From Hymenobacter roseosalivarius DSM 11622 (GTDB taxonomy: Bacteria > Bacteroidota > Bacteroidia > Cytophagales > Hymenobacteraceae): a stretch of DNA of 64,000 nucleotides. Under the pieces are notes generated by a model. It was not told the origin of the DNA, searched no databases, and saw nothing but the letters and a program-made list of their open reading frames with translations. Position numbers and translations under genes: made by a program. Location: assembly GCF_900176135.1 (NCBI RefSeq), contig NZ_FWWW01000099.1:49906-113905 (forward strand). Reading direction: 5' to 3'. Positions 53,929-62,228 of the stretch are shown piece by piece (position 1 is the first letter of the stretch; every line of letters starts with the position of its first letter).

Positions 53929-54855
53929 ATGACTGGCACTGTCATCAAATCAACCGGCTCGTGGTACCTAGTGCGCGAACACGGCACGGGCGTGCTGCAC
54001 CGCTGCCGGCTGCGCGGCAAGTTCAAGCATAAAGGCCTGAAGGTGAGCAACCCGCTGGCCGTAGGCGACCAGGTGGAGTTTACGGTAGAAGAGCAAACCG
54101 AAGGGGCCGGCGTGATTCACCACATCGAGCCGCGGCGCAACTACATCATCCGCCGCTCGGTGCACAAAACTGAGCACGCCCACATCGTTGCCGCCAACCT
54201 CGACCAGGCCTTGCTGGTCGTAACGCTGGTGTCGCCGGCCACGTCGTTCGGGTTCATCGACCGGTTTTTGGTGACGGCGGAGGCATATAGTATTCCGATA
54301 ACGCTTATTTTTAATAAAACTGACCTTTACGACGACGATTTGTCGGGCTATCAGGACCAGATTTCGACGATGTACCAGCGCACGGGCTACTCCAGTTTGC
54401 GCTGCTCGGCCCAGTCGGGTGAAGGCCTGGCGGCGGTTGATGCTTTGCTTGATGGGAAGGTAACGCTGCTGTCGGGCCATTCGGGCGTAGGCAAAAGCAC
54501 CCTTATCAATGCGCTGGTGCCGGATCTGGACCTGAAGACAGCCGAAATCAGCGAGTTTTCGGATAAGGGCGTGCACACTACTACGTTTGCCGAGATGCTG
54601 GAAGTTCGGGCGGGCACGTATCTGATTGATACGCCGGGAATTAAAGAGCTGGGCTTGGTCGATATTCCGCCGGCCCAGCTGGCGCACTTCTTTCCTGAGA
54701 TGCGGGCATTGCTTAACCAGTGCCGCTACCACAACTGCCAACACGTACACGAGCCCGGCTGCGTGGTGCGCGAAGCCGTCGATAAAGGCCGTATCGCCTT
54801 ACCCCGCTACGACAGCTACCTGAGCATGCTGGCTGGCCAGGATAATCGGCATTAG
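53929..54855 (+). CDS. rsgA: Ribosome small subunit-dependent GTPase A
   Basis: A 308-residue, circularly permuted GTPase: an N-terminal OB-fold (about 1-75), then G4 (FNKTDLYD), G1 (GHSGVGKSTLIN, about 184) and G3 (IDTPGIKELG) in that order, and a C-terminal zinc knuckle (CRYHNCQHVHEPGCVVREA). It helps mature the 30S subunit. It starts 15 bases after waaA and was probably transcribed with it. Confidence 0.96.
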   Translation: MTGTVIKSTGSWYLVREHGTGVLHRCRLRGKFKHKGLKVSNPLAVGDQVEFTVEEQTEGAGVIHHIEPRRNYIIRRSVHKTEHAHIVAANLDQALLVVTLVSPATSFGFIDRFLVTAEAYSIPITLIFNKTDLYDDDLSGYQDQISTMYQRTGYSSLRCSAQSGEGLAAVDALLDGKVTLLSGHSGVGKSTLINALVPDLDLKTAEISEFSDKGVHTTTFAEMLEVRAGTYLIDTPGIKELGLVDIPPAQLAHFFPEMRALLNQCRYHNCQHVHEPGCVVREAVDKGRIALPRYDSYLSMLAGQDNRH

Positions 54856-54980
54856 ACCACTTTTCCATCTATTGATTTATTTAGCCCAGCCTGCCTAATA
54901 GTATGTTGGGCACAAGCAAATACACTTCCGCGGGCGAACAAACCAGTATAAGTCGCGTTTTCATAAGAAAGCAGACACTT

Positions 54981-55682
54981 ATGCAACTTCAAAATTCCAC
55001 CTTCCTCATTACTGGCGGCACGCTCGGTATTGGCTACGCGACCGCCAAATTATTGGTTCAGCATGGCGCTAAAGTGGCTATCACGGGTCGTACGGCGGCT
55101 ACTGTTCGGCGCGCCGCCACGGAGTTAGGGGCACTTGGTATCACGGCCGACGTCAGTAAGCCCGCCGATGTGGAGCGCACTTACCAAGAGTTTCTGACTG
55201 AGTTCGGCCATCTGGATTGCCTGATCAATAATGCCGGCATTGGGACCAGTAAACAACTGGTGGATATCACGCCCGAAGATTTTCAGCGGGTGCACGACAC
55301 CAATATCGTGGGGGCCGCGCTAATGGCCCAGCAAGCGGCGAAGCTGTTTATGGAGCAGAAGTCGGGTAATATTATTAATATCGGTTCCTCGGCCGCGACC
55401 AAAGGCTACGAAAGCGGCTCGATATACGTAGCGTCCAAGTTTGCTCTGCGCGGTATGACCCAATGCTGGCAAAGTGAGCTGCGTAAGTACAATGTGCGCG
55501 TCATCCTGATAAATCCCAGCGAGGTAACAACCGCCTTCGGCAGCCAGGAGCGCCAGGAGCGGCCAGAGCAACCTAATAAGCTGCGCGGCGAAGAAATTGC
55601 TTCCGCTATCAAAGGTGCCCTGGAAATGGATGACCGCGGCTTTATCACCGAGCTAAATGTGTGGGCTACCAATCCGTTCTAA
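54981..55682 (+). CDS. SDR family oxidoreductase
   Basis: A 233-residue short-chain dehydrogenase from MQLQNSTFLITGGTLGIGYA (54981); 26 upstream codons are not conserved. TGGTLGIGYATAK binds the nicotinamide nucleotide, NNAGIG and IGSSAATKGYES with YVASKFALRG complete the Ser-Tyr-Lys site. It is closest in style to 3-oxoacyl-(ACP) reductase-like enzymes; the substrate is open. A terminator follows. Confidence 0.88.
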   Translation: MQLQNSTFLITGGTLGIGYATAKLLVQHGAKVAITGRTAATVRRAATELGALGITADVSKPADVERTYQEFLTEFGHLDCLINNAGIGTSKQLVDITPEDFQRVHDTNIVGAALMAQQAAKLFMEQKSGNIINIGSSAATKGYESGSIYVASKFALRGMTQCWQSELRKYNVRVILINPSEVTTAFGSQERQERPEQPNKLRGEEIASAIKGALEMDDRGFITELNVWATNPF

Positions 55683-55706
55683 AAACCACGCCTTCTCTTA
55701 TAGCAG

Positions 55707-55745
55707 AAAAAGCCCCCCAGATTGACTCTGAGGGGCTTGTTGTAT
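55707..55745. terminator. Terminator between the SDR and fasciclin genes
   Basis: AAAAAGCCCCCCAGA and TCTGAGGGGCTTG arms; the T tract is short on the plus strand and the A tract gives a good T-run for the minus-strand gene. Confidence 0.8.
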
Positions 55746-55764
55746 GAAGAATGAATACCTGCGC

Positions 55765-56373
55765 TTACTTGGCGGCGGGCATTAATACCTGGTCAATTAC
55801 GTGGGCCACTCCGTTGTTCGACAGCACGTCGGCTTGTACAACATTGGCGCCGTTCACGGTTACTTTACCACCTGCCGTGCTTACCGTCAGCTTTTCGCCC
55901 TGAATGGTAGTCAGCTGCTGGCCATCCTTTAGATCGGCGGCCATCAGACGACCTTTTACGACGTGGTAGGTCAATACACCCACTAGCTTTTGTTTGCTTT
56001 CGGGCTTCAACAGGCCATCGAGCGCGCCCTTGGGCAGGGCCTCAAACGCCGCGTTGGTGGGCGCGAATACGGTAAACGGGCCGGCACTGGCTGCTTCATC
56101 ATCGAGGCCAGCGGCTTTCAGGGCCGTGGTAAGCGTGCTTATCTGTGACACGGCCATGGCGTTTTCGGCCAGGTTTTTACCCGAGGTATCCATGCGCGAC
56201 GAGTCGTTCATGGCCATTGCCGGGTCCATGGCCGTGGTATCGGTCATGGCCATGTCGGTGGTTTCGGTGGTGGTCGTCTCGGCGGTTTTGTTGTCACCAC
56301 AGCTCGTGATGCCAAAAGCAAAGGCGGTGGCGGTAAGCAACGTAAGCGAAGTGTTTCTCAGGGTCTTTTTCAT
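55765..56373 (-). CDS. Fasciclin domain lipoprotein
   Basis: A 202-residue protein. TAFAFGITSCGDN is a lipobox (Cys about 25), then a Thr/Met/Asp-rich linker (TTTTETTDMAMTDTTAMDPA), then one FAS1 domain (about 75-202) with AGPFTVFAPTNAAFEALPKG and LTYHVVKGRLM and NGVAHVIDQVLMP. Such proteins act in adhesion or matrix; the role here is unknown. It converges on the SDR gene. Confidence 0.9.
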   Translation of the reverse strand: MKKTLRNTSLTLLTATAFAFGITSCGDNKTAETTTTETTDMAMTDTTAMDPAMAMNDSSRMDTSGKNLAENAMAVSQISTLTTALKAAGLDDEAASAGPFTVFAPTNAAFEALPKGALDGLLKPESKQKLVGVLTYHVVKGRLMAADLKDGQQLTTIQGEKLTVSTAGGKVTVNGANVVQADVLSNNGVAHVIDQVLMPAAK

Positions 56374-56501
56374 AAGACGCGGATCGGGTTTTGGTTAGAG
56401 AAAAAAAAGTAAGGTGGTAAGGCAGAGAAAGGGAGTGCAGATTGAGTGATGAGGCGTACGAAATAAGCTGAACAGTGGACACGCGCGCACTGGGTTTTGG
56501 C

Positions 56502-56510
56502 TACCTTTGC
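56502..56510 (+). promoter_or_regulatory. -7 box for the cyclophilin gene
   Basis: TACCTTTGC, an exact TAnnTTTG match plus C, 66 bases before ATG 56576. Confidence 0.6.
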
Positions 56511-56575
56511 GCCGCTTAGTTGAGCTTATTAAGCACCAGCTTGCACTTTCTGTTTAAAAATTTATTTCTACCCGC

Positions 56576-57034
56576 ATGAAAACTGCTGAGATTCACACCA
56601 ACAAAGGTGTAATGAAGGTTGAGTTCTTTGAAAAAGACGCTCCCCAAACCGTAAAGAACTTCACCGACCTGGCCCAGAAAGGCTTTTACGACGGCATGAA
56701 ATTCCACCGCGTCATTCCCAATTTCGTGGTACAGGGCGGCGACCCCAACACCCGCGAAGGTGCCAAAGGCGCACCCGGCACCGGTGGCCCCGGCTACAAA
56801 ATCAAGTGCGAAACCTCCGGCGACAACCAATACCACGACCGTGGTATTCTGAGCATGGCCCACGCCGGCAAAGACACGGGTGGGTCGCAGTTCTTCATCG
56901 TGCACTCGCGGGAAAATACTGCCCACCTCGACCGCGTGCATACCGTATTCGGCAAAGTAGTAGAAGGCCTGGACGTTATTGACCAGATCAAAGCCAACGA
57001 CGATATTCAGAAGATTGTGGTAACGGAGGCGTAA
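56576..57034 (+). CDS. Peptidyl-prolyl cis-trans isomerase, cyclophilin type
   Basis: A 152-residue cytoplasmic cyclophilin (no signal). FYDGMKFHRVIPNFVVQGGD holds the catalytic Arg and Phe, and GILSMAHAGKDTGGSQFFI and HTVFGKVVEGLDVID are the other family blocks. It isomerises Xaa-Pro bonds and helps folding. It stands alone with a terminator after it. Confidence 0.95.
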   Translation: MKTAEIHTNKGVMKVEFFEKDAPQTVKNFTDLAQKGFYDGMKFHRVIPNFVVQGGDPNTREGAKGAPGTGGPGYKIKCETSGDNQYHDRGILSMAHAGKDTGGSQFFIVHSRENTAHLDRVHTVFGKVVEGLDVIDQIKANDDIQKIVVTEA

Positions 57035-57055
57035 GCTCCTGTTGTTGATTTTGCC

Positions 57056-57092
57056 AAAAAAGCCCCCGGACGTATCCGGGGGGCTTTTTTTG
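57056..57092. terminator. Terminator after the cyclophilin
   Basis: AAAAAAGCCCCCGGA and TCCGGGGGGCTTTTTTT arms around CGTA. Confidence 0.92.
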
Positions 57093-57337
57093 GTATTCAA
57101 CCATCATTGGAACAACTAACTAGACAGTAATGGCACAGATTACAAAGTCTGATTTTTTGATCTATAACTACATGATCTATATCCGATTATACAATGTTCT
57201 ATATTTTATTTAAAGTCGAATAAGCGCCACAATTGGTTTGGCCTGCCTAATTACAATGCGCTACTTAGAGGTGAGCACAAGCGCTTCGTATTTCATCGGA
57301 AGGCGCGCCAGCAGATTAACCGCTTCACTCCCCCTAT

Positions 57338-59026
57338 ATGGCCCCTCCCTCTACTCCCGCGTTTGCTGCTGTGCGGCTGTTTCGCCAACGGCTGGTAGCT
57401 ACCACGCTTAGCTGGCTTGCGCTGGCCGCCCACGTAATCCTGATTTCGGGGTGCAACTACTACCGCACAAAGCCCCAGGAAGTTACTCCGGTGTCGGTTA
57501 CCCGACTGGCCGAATCCAAGCTATTCCTGATTCATCAGGGCAGCAAGGTTTGGCAGCTCAACAATCCGCAGCTCAAGGACGAAGTACTTACCGGGCAGAA
57601 AGCAACCCTAACTCCCGCTTTAGCTACCTACCCTGCGCCATCGCCCGGTGGTGGCTCACCCCGTTATAAATCAAAGAATAAAGAGCTGGCCTTGAACCTG
57701 GTGCATTTGTATATCACCGACTTCCAAGCGGGCGAAGGCGAGCAGATCAACATTCCGCTCACGGCGATGAATCGCTTGGATGTAGTTGAAGCGAATACCG
57801 GCAAAAATATTCTCTCTCACGTACTTGGTGCAACGGGCATATGGGCAGGTATTTTCACCCTCATAGGGGTTATCGCCTTACTCACCAAAAGCTCCTGTCC
57901 ATTTGTGTATGTGCACAATGGCGAGCAGTACCAGTTTGTGGGTGAAGCATACGGCGGGGCTATTTTTGCGCCATCGGAGCGCGACGACTATATGCCTCTA
58001 CCTGACATCCAAGTCACTGAGGGGCAATTTCAAGTCAAAATCACGAATGAGCTGCGCGAGCGGCAGTACACCAATGTAGCCGAGCTGTGGGTGGCACACC
58101 ACGCCGATAACGTGCAAGTGTTGCTGGACAAAGTCGGTAATGCGCATACCATTGCCCGGCCTCAGGTGCCTACCAATGTCGTTTCCATGGGTGGCGTCAA
58201 CTATACAACCCAGCTGGCCGCCACCGACCACAAAGCGTTTCTCTTCAACGAAGCCGCACCGGGCGCAACCCAAAACAGTGTGGTGCTCAGCTTCGCTAAT
58301 CCCACCCAATCCAAAACGGGCAAGCTGGTGCTCCACGCTCAGAACTCGCTGTGGCTGGATTACCTCTACGGCGAGTTCACCAAGAAATTTGGGGACGCTT
58401 ACAATAAATGGGCACTTACTCAGAAAGACGTTCCTGCCAAGGAGCTAAACCAGTGGTCACTAGACCAAGGCATTCCGCTGAAAATCTCCCTCAAAACCGC
58501 CAACGGCTGGCAGCTCATCGACAATATCCCCACGGTTGGCCCCCTCGCCTCCCGCGACCTGGTCATTCCCTTTACCCTGCCGGAAGGGCTTGCTTCCCAG
58601 CCAGTGCAAGTGAAAGTAGAGACGGGCTTCATGTTCTGGGAGCTGGACTATGCCGCTGTCGATTTCAGCCCGAATCAGCCGGTACGCCTGGAAAAAAGCC
58701 CCCCAGAAACGGCCTGCGACGAAATCGGCCGCAACCAGCGCCAGGTGCTTTCCAAAGTAGATACCGACTATTTGCAGCAGCTCCATCCCGGCACGGAGGT
58801 TACGCTTACCTACCGCGCCACGCCGCCAGCGGCCAGCCAGCCTGCCCAACACCGCACAGCCTTTTTGCACACGCGCGGCTATTACGAGCACATTCGGCAG
58901 TACGAGGGAATACCTAATCTGCCCCAGCTCTACGCTTTCCGCCAGCCGGGACGCTTTATTGAGTTCTCGAAGGAAAAATATCAGGAGTCGCAGCGGGAAA
59001 TGAATCTGGCCTTAGTCAATCCTTAA
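57338..59026 (+). CDS. Large Bacteroidota lipoprotein of unknown function, paired with a radical SAM enzyme
   Basis: A 562-residue protein. The N-terminal hydrophobic segment ends in LISGCNYY, a lipobox (Cys about 39). A second hydrophobic stretch at about 165-188 (LGATGIWAGIFTLIGVIALL) is followed by SSCPFVYVHNGEQYQFVGEA and YGGAIFAPSERDDYMPLP, a block I recall from uncharacterised Bacteroidota lipoproteins. The C-terminal 300 residues look beta-rich, with no enzyme motif seen. The radical SAM gene starts six bases after its stop, so the two are almost certainly cotranscribed. The early ATG leaves an unusually long n-region (30 residues with several Arg), so a GTG at codon 12 is possible. 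Confidence 0.8.
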   Translation: MAPPSTPAFAAVRLFRQRLVATTLSWLALAAHVILISGCNYYRTKPQEVTPVSVTRLAESKLFLIHQGSKVWQLNNPQLKDEVLTGQKATLTPALATYPAPSPGGGSPRYKSKNKELALNLVHLYITDFQAGEGEQINIPLTAMNRLDVVEANTGKNILSHVLGATGIWAGIFTLIGVIALLTKSSCPFVYVHNGEQYQFVGEAYGGAIFAPSERDDYMPLPDIQVTEGQFQVKITNELRERQYTNVAELWVAHHADNVQVLLDKVGNAHTIARPQVPTNVVSMGGVNYTTQLAATDHKAFLFNEAAPGATQNSVVLSFANPTQSKTGKLVLHAQNSLWLDYLYGEFTKKFGDAYNKWALTQKDVPAKELNQWSLDQGIPLKISLKTANGWQLIDNIPTVGPLASRDLVIPFTLPEGLASQPVQVKVETGFMFWELDYAAVDFSPNQPVRLEKSPPETACDEIGRNQRQVLSKVDTDYLQQLHPGTEVTLTYRATPPAASQPAQHRTAFLHTRGYYEHIRQYEGIPNLPQLYAFRQPGRFIEFSKEKYQESQREMNLALVNP

Positions 59027-59031
59027 GTACG

Positions 59032-60279
59032 ATGAAATCAACCCTTATTCCTGAGCTGAAATACCTGGATGCCGCCACCGCTCCAGCAGCCGCAACGCTG
59101 GTTTCCGTTGCCTTGCCCACTTTGTCCCCTACGGTGGTTGCGTCACCGCTCAAGCGAGCTTTGCTGAATGGAGTGATTAGTCTGGCAGGAAAAAAGCTGG
59201 TGTTCCACTACCTGCGGACGCCGGCCAGAATACGCCAGGCGGCCAAGCAGGTGCAGCTACTGCGCGAAACGTACTATGGTGAGCTTCAGGTGCGAAAAAT
59301 AGCCTGCGTGGCCGGGCGCTATTACCAGGAATTTCAGAAGCCCGGCTGGCCCTCCCCAGCTTTCACTAGTTACCTGGCAACTACTCTCAACCGATTGGTG
59401 CCTTTCCGCCCCGACCAGAACACCTTGCAGATGGTGTTTATGGCCATCACCAAAAAATGCCCCCTGGCCTGCGAGCATTGCTTTGAGTGGGATGCGCTGA
59501 ATCAGCGGGAGAAGCTTTCCTTGGCCAATTTGCGCACGATGGTGGCCAACTTCCAAAGCCGTGGCGTCACCCATATTTTTTTTAGTGGCGGCGAGCCAAT
59601 GGTACGGATCAACGACATGCTGGAGGTACTGCGCACGGCCAAATCCGGCACCGACTTCTGGGTGTTTACCTCCGGCTTCAACTTTACGCCTGCCAATGCA
59701 CAGTGGCTCAGGCAGGCTGGCCTGACGGGCGTTTCCATCAGCCTCGACCATCACGAGGCCGCCCGGCACAATGCGTTTCGGGGCTCGGCAGACGCCTATC
59801 AGCAAGCCATTCAGGCCGTGGTTAATGCGAAGGAAGCGGGCCTTGTAGTAGCCCTGACGCTGTGCGCCACCCAGGCATTTACGACCGCCGAAAACCTGAT
59901 GGCATACGCGATGATGGCCAGGCAGCTGGGCGTCACGTTTATTCATGTGCTGGAGCCGCGGGCTGTGGGGCACTACGCCCAGCAGGAAGTTGACTTAAGC
60001 CCGGCCCAAATAAAGTTGTTAGATGAGTTTTACCTCAAGCTCAATTATAGCGGCGACTACCACGACTGGCCCATTGTGCATTACTATGGCTACCACCAGC
60101 GGCGCATGGGCTGCAGCGGCGGCGCCGACCGCTTCCTGTATGTTGACACGGATGGCGACATGCACGCCTGCCCTTTTTGCCAAAAGAAATCAGGCAGCGC
60201 ATTTTCCGCTTCTTTTGATGAAGCTTTAGGAGCGGTTAAGCAAGGCGGGTGCCACCAGTTTCCGGCATCTGCTATATAA
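59032..60279 (+). CDS. Radical SAM protein with SPASM-like C-terminal Cys cluster
   Basis: A 415-residue protein. TKKCPLACEHCFEWD (Cys about 143, 147 and 150) is the CxxxCxxC 4Fe-4S/SAM site, FFSGGEPMVR the GGEP motif, and the rest of the TIM barrel follows. The C-terminus has RRMGCSGGADRFLYVDTDGD then HACPFCQKK and a last GGCHQF: four Cys arranged as in SPASM/auxiliary-cluster enzymes that modify peptides or proteins. The first 130 residues are an extra helical domain (PARIRQAAKQVQLLRETYYG). No RiPP precursor peptide or peptidase is evident nearby. The partner is the lipoprotein encoded just upstream. Function unknown. Confidence 0.88.
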   Translation: MKSTLIPELKYLDAATAPAAATLVSVALPTLSPTVVASPLKRALLNGVISLAGKKLVFHYLRTPARIRQAAKQVQLLRETYYGELQVRKIACVAGRYYQEFQKPGWPSPAFTSYLATTLNRLVPFRPDQNTLQMVFMAITKKCPLACEHCFEWDALNQREKLSLANLRTMVANFQSRGVTHIFFSGGEPMVRINDMLEVLRTAKSGTDFWVFTSGFNFTPANAQWLRQAGLTGVSISLDHHEAARHNAFRGSADAYQQAIQAVVNAKEAGLVVALTLCATQAFTTAENLMAYAMMARQLGVTFIHVLEPRAVGHYAQQEVDLSPAQIKLLDEFYLKLNYSGDYHDWPIVHYYGYHQRRMGCSGGADRFLYVDTDGDMHACPFCQKKSGSAFSASFDEALGAVKQGGCHQFPASAI

Positions 60280-60304
60280 GATGGAGGTAAGCTTTTTTGT
60301 ATGG

Positions 60305-60338
60305 AAGCTGGCCTGAAACAGATCAGGCCAGCTTTTTC
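60305..60338 (+). terminator. Terminator after the radical SAM gene
   Basis: AAGCTGGCCTGA and TCAGGCCAGCTT are perfect arms around six bases, followed by TTTC. Confidence 0.9.
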
Positions 60339-60538
60339 TATTACCGATAAGTTTAGGGGAGGAAAGAGGAGATTCAGCACTGAAGCCAGCATTAGGTAAG
60401 GCAAACACTAGGCTATGATCACTAAATATGCCTTTTGAAGCAACTGAAGCAAACCAAGAAAAAATATAAAGTTTCCTTAACCGACCTAAGCAGAGTAATT
60501 CCGTTATTTACTACTCACTCACTAAACCATACACCTCT

Positions 60539-61696
60539 ATGAAACAACTTTTTCGCATAGCAGCCTGCTGCTCTGCCGTCTTTATGGTGGCCTGCAACGA
60601 CGATGGCAACCCGTTCGTTATTAACAAGCCTATTCAGGTTTCTTCGCTCCGCTTTATCGGTGAGCAGATAGTGCAGTTTAGTCAAACCTACAATGGCACC
60701 ACGCTGGGGGGTTTTTCCAGCATTGATTATCGCGCCGATAATGGCTCCTATTACATTATGTGCGACGATGCGTCGGCATTCCAGCCCGTCCGCTACTATA
60801 CGGCCAACCTCAGCTTTGACCAGAATCAATTCTCGGGCGTCATGTTTACGAGCGTTACTACACTGAAGCGCCCCGACGGCGGCACCTTTCCCAGCCTGGC
60901 CGCCGATCGGTATAATGCCATTGACCCGGAAGGTATCCGCTACGACCCTACCACAATGCACATTATTTGGTCGAGTGAGGGCATTCGTAACCTGACCTTC
61001 ACTCCGCCCGTGCTCAACCAGCCATTCCTGCGCGAGGCCAATCTCGACGGCTCCTACGTGGCTGATTTCACGCTGCCGTCGTTGTTCCGCATTCAGGCCA
61101 CCGACAATGGTACTCGTTCCAACGGGAGTTTTGAGGGCTTGTCGCTCACGCCCGATGGGCGCTATCTGTTTGCTTCCCAAGAAGAGCCCCTGTACGAAGA
61201 TGGTCCCCGCGCCGACGTGGGCGTAGCTAACTCGCCCACCCGCATCGTGCAGTACAACAAAGCAACGCGCCAGCCCATCGCCCAGTACGCCTACCTGCTC
61301 GACGCCGTGCATCAGGCCCCTACCCCTTCTACTCAATTCCGCCTCAATGGCATAGTGGAGGTGCTGGCTCTTTCGGATAAGCGACTGCTGGTTATGGAGC
61401 GCTCGTTTGCCGTGGGCGCTACGCCCGACTATGCAGTGAAGATCTACGAGGTTGACCTGGCAGGTGCTACCAATATCTCTGGGCTGAATTCATTGCAGGG
61501 CGCGAACTACAAACCCGCACGCAAGCGCCTGTTGCTAGACGTAGCTACCACCGGCATCCGTCGGATCGATAATCTGGAAGGCATGACTTTCGGCCCGAAA
61601 CTGCCCAATGGCAACCGCTCCTTAATTCTGGTCTCCGACGACAATTTTAACAACACCCAGATTTCCCAATTTCTGGCTTTTGAGGTTAAACCATAA
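60539..61696 (+). CDS. Esterase-like activity of phytase family lipoprotein
   Basis: A 385-residue protein with a short signal and lipobox (AVFMVACND). LGGFSSIDYRADNGSYYIMCDDAS, AIDPEGIRYDPTTMHIIWSSEG, SFEGLSLTPDGRYLFASQEEP (in parts) and DNLEGMTFGPKLPNGNRSLILVSDDNFN match the phytase-like/esterase-like domain (PF13449 type), a beta-propeller. Biochemical activity varies in the family; the substrate is unknown. It is a separate unit from the radical SAM operon, with terminators on both sides. Confidence 0.87.
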   Translation: MKQLFRIAACCSAVFMVACNDDGNPFVINKPIQVSSLRFIGEQIVQFSQTYNGTTLGGFSSIDYRADNGSYYIMCDDASAFQPVRYYTANLSFDQNQFSGVMFTSVTTLKRPDGGTFPSLAADRYNAIDPEGIRYDPTTMHIIWSSEGIRNLTFTPPVLNQPFLREANLDGSYVADFTLPSLFRIQATDNGTRSNGSFEGLSLTPDGRYLFASQEEPLYEDGPRADVGVANSPTRIVQYNKATRQPIAQYAYLLDAVHQAPTPSTQFRLNGIVEVLALSDKRLLVMERSFAVGATPDYAVKIYEVDLAGATNISGLNSLQGANYKPARKRLLLDVATTGIRRIDNLEGMTFGPKLPNGNRSLILVSDDNFNNTQISQFLAFEVKP

Positions 61697-61718
61697 AGGC
61701 TAAAAGGCAATTGTATTT

Positions 61719-61758
61719 AAAGAGGCAACTTATGTTCTACATAGGCTGCCTCTTTTAT
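61719..61758 (+). terminator. Terminator after the phytase-like gene
   Basis: AAAGAGGCAACTTATGT pairs with ACATAGGCTGCCTCTTT apart from two positions, then TATTT. Confidence 0.8.
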
Positions 61759-61894
61759 TTGCTCCTCTATATGCGCGCCTGATGCCCAGCGTAAGCTTGA
61801 TGACCGAGCAGCCCGCAAAGCGCTGTAACAGGCATATTATGAACAATTTATAAAGCAGGCCCGTAAGAGTAGCATACCTTAAAATACCTATAGT

Positions 61895-62143
61895 ATGATC
61901 TTAAGAACCAACATTCAACGAGGCATTCTCCTTCTTTCCCTGCCGCTAGCCATGAGCTGCTCCCTTATCAGCGGCGGCACCTCCTCCGATCCGCAGGTGC
62001 AGGAAATGGAGCGCCGCGTAGAGGAGCAAAAGCGCATTGTGGATGAATTGGAGCTGCGCGCAAAAAGCGAAAACCAAGAGCTTAAGGCTCGTCAGCTGCG
62101 CCTGAAGGCAGCTAAAAACGACGCTAAATCTCGGAACATATAA
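61895..62143 (+). CDS. Small coiled-coil lipoprotein
   Basis: An 82-residue protein. LLLSLPLAMSCSLISGG is a signal with lipobox (Cys about 22), then a long charged helix (VQEMERRVEEQKRIVDELEL, RAKSENQELKARQLRLKAAK) that looks coiled-coil. It is shaped like Lpp/SlyB-scale spacer proteins but shows no clear family. A terminator follows. Confidence 0.65.
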   Translation: MILRTNIQRGILLLSLPLAMSCSLISGGTSSDPQVQEMERRVEEQKRIVDELELRAKSENQELKARQLRLKAAKNDAKSRNI

Positions 62144-62168
62144 TCCTCTGTACTCAAGCTTCCGCTCA

Positions 62169-62207
62169 TAAAAAAGCCCCCCAGCTGATAGCTGGGGGGC
62201 TTTTCTC
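62169..62207. terminator. Bidirectional terminator
   Basis: AAAAAAGCCCCCCAGCT and AGCTGGGGGGCTTTTC are near-perfect arms around GATA, between convergent genes. Confidence 0.93.
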
Positions 62208-62228
62208 GTTATTCAACGCTAAACGAAC

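Noticed and set aside
57130..57213. RiPP precursor for the radical SAM enzyme
   Set aside because: No Cys, no leader/core division, AT-rich composition and 125 bases of gap before the lipoprotein gene; more like a gene stub.
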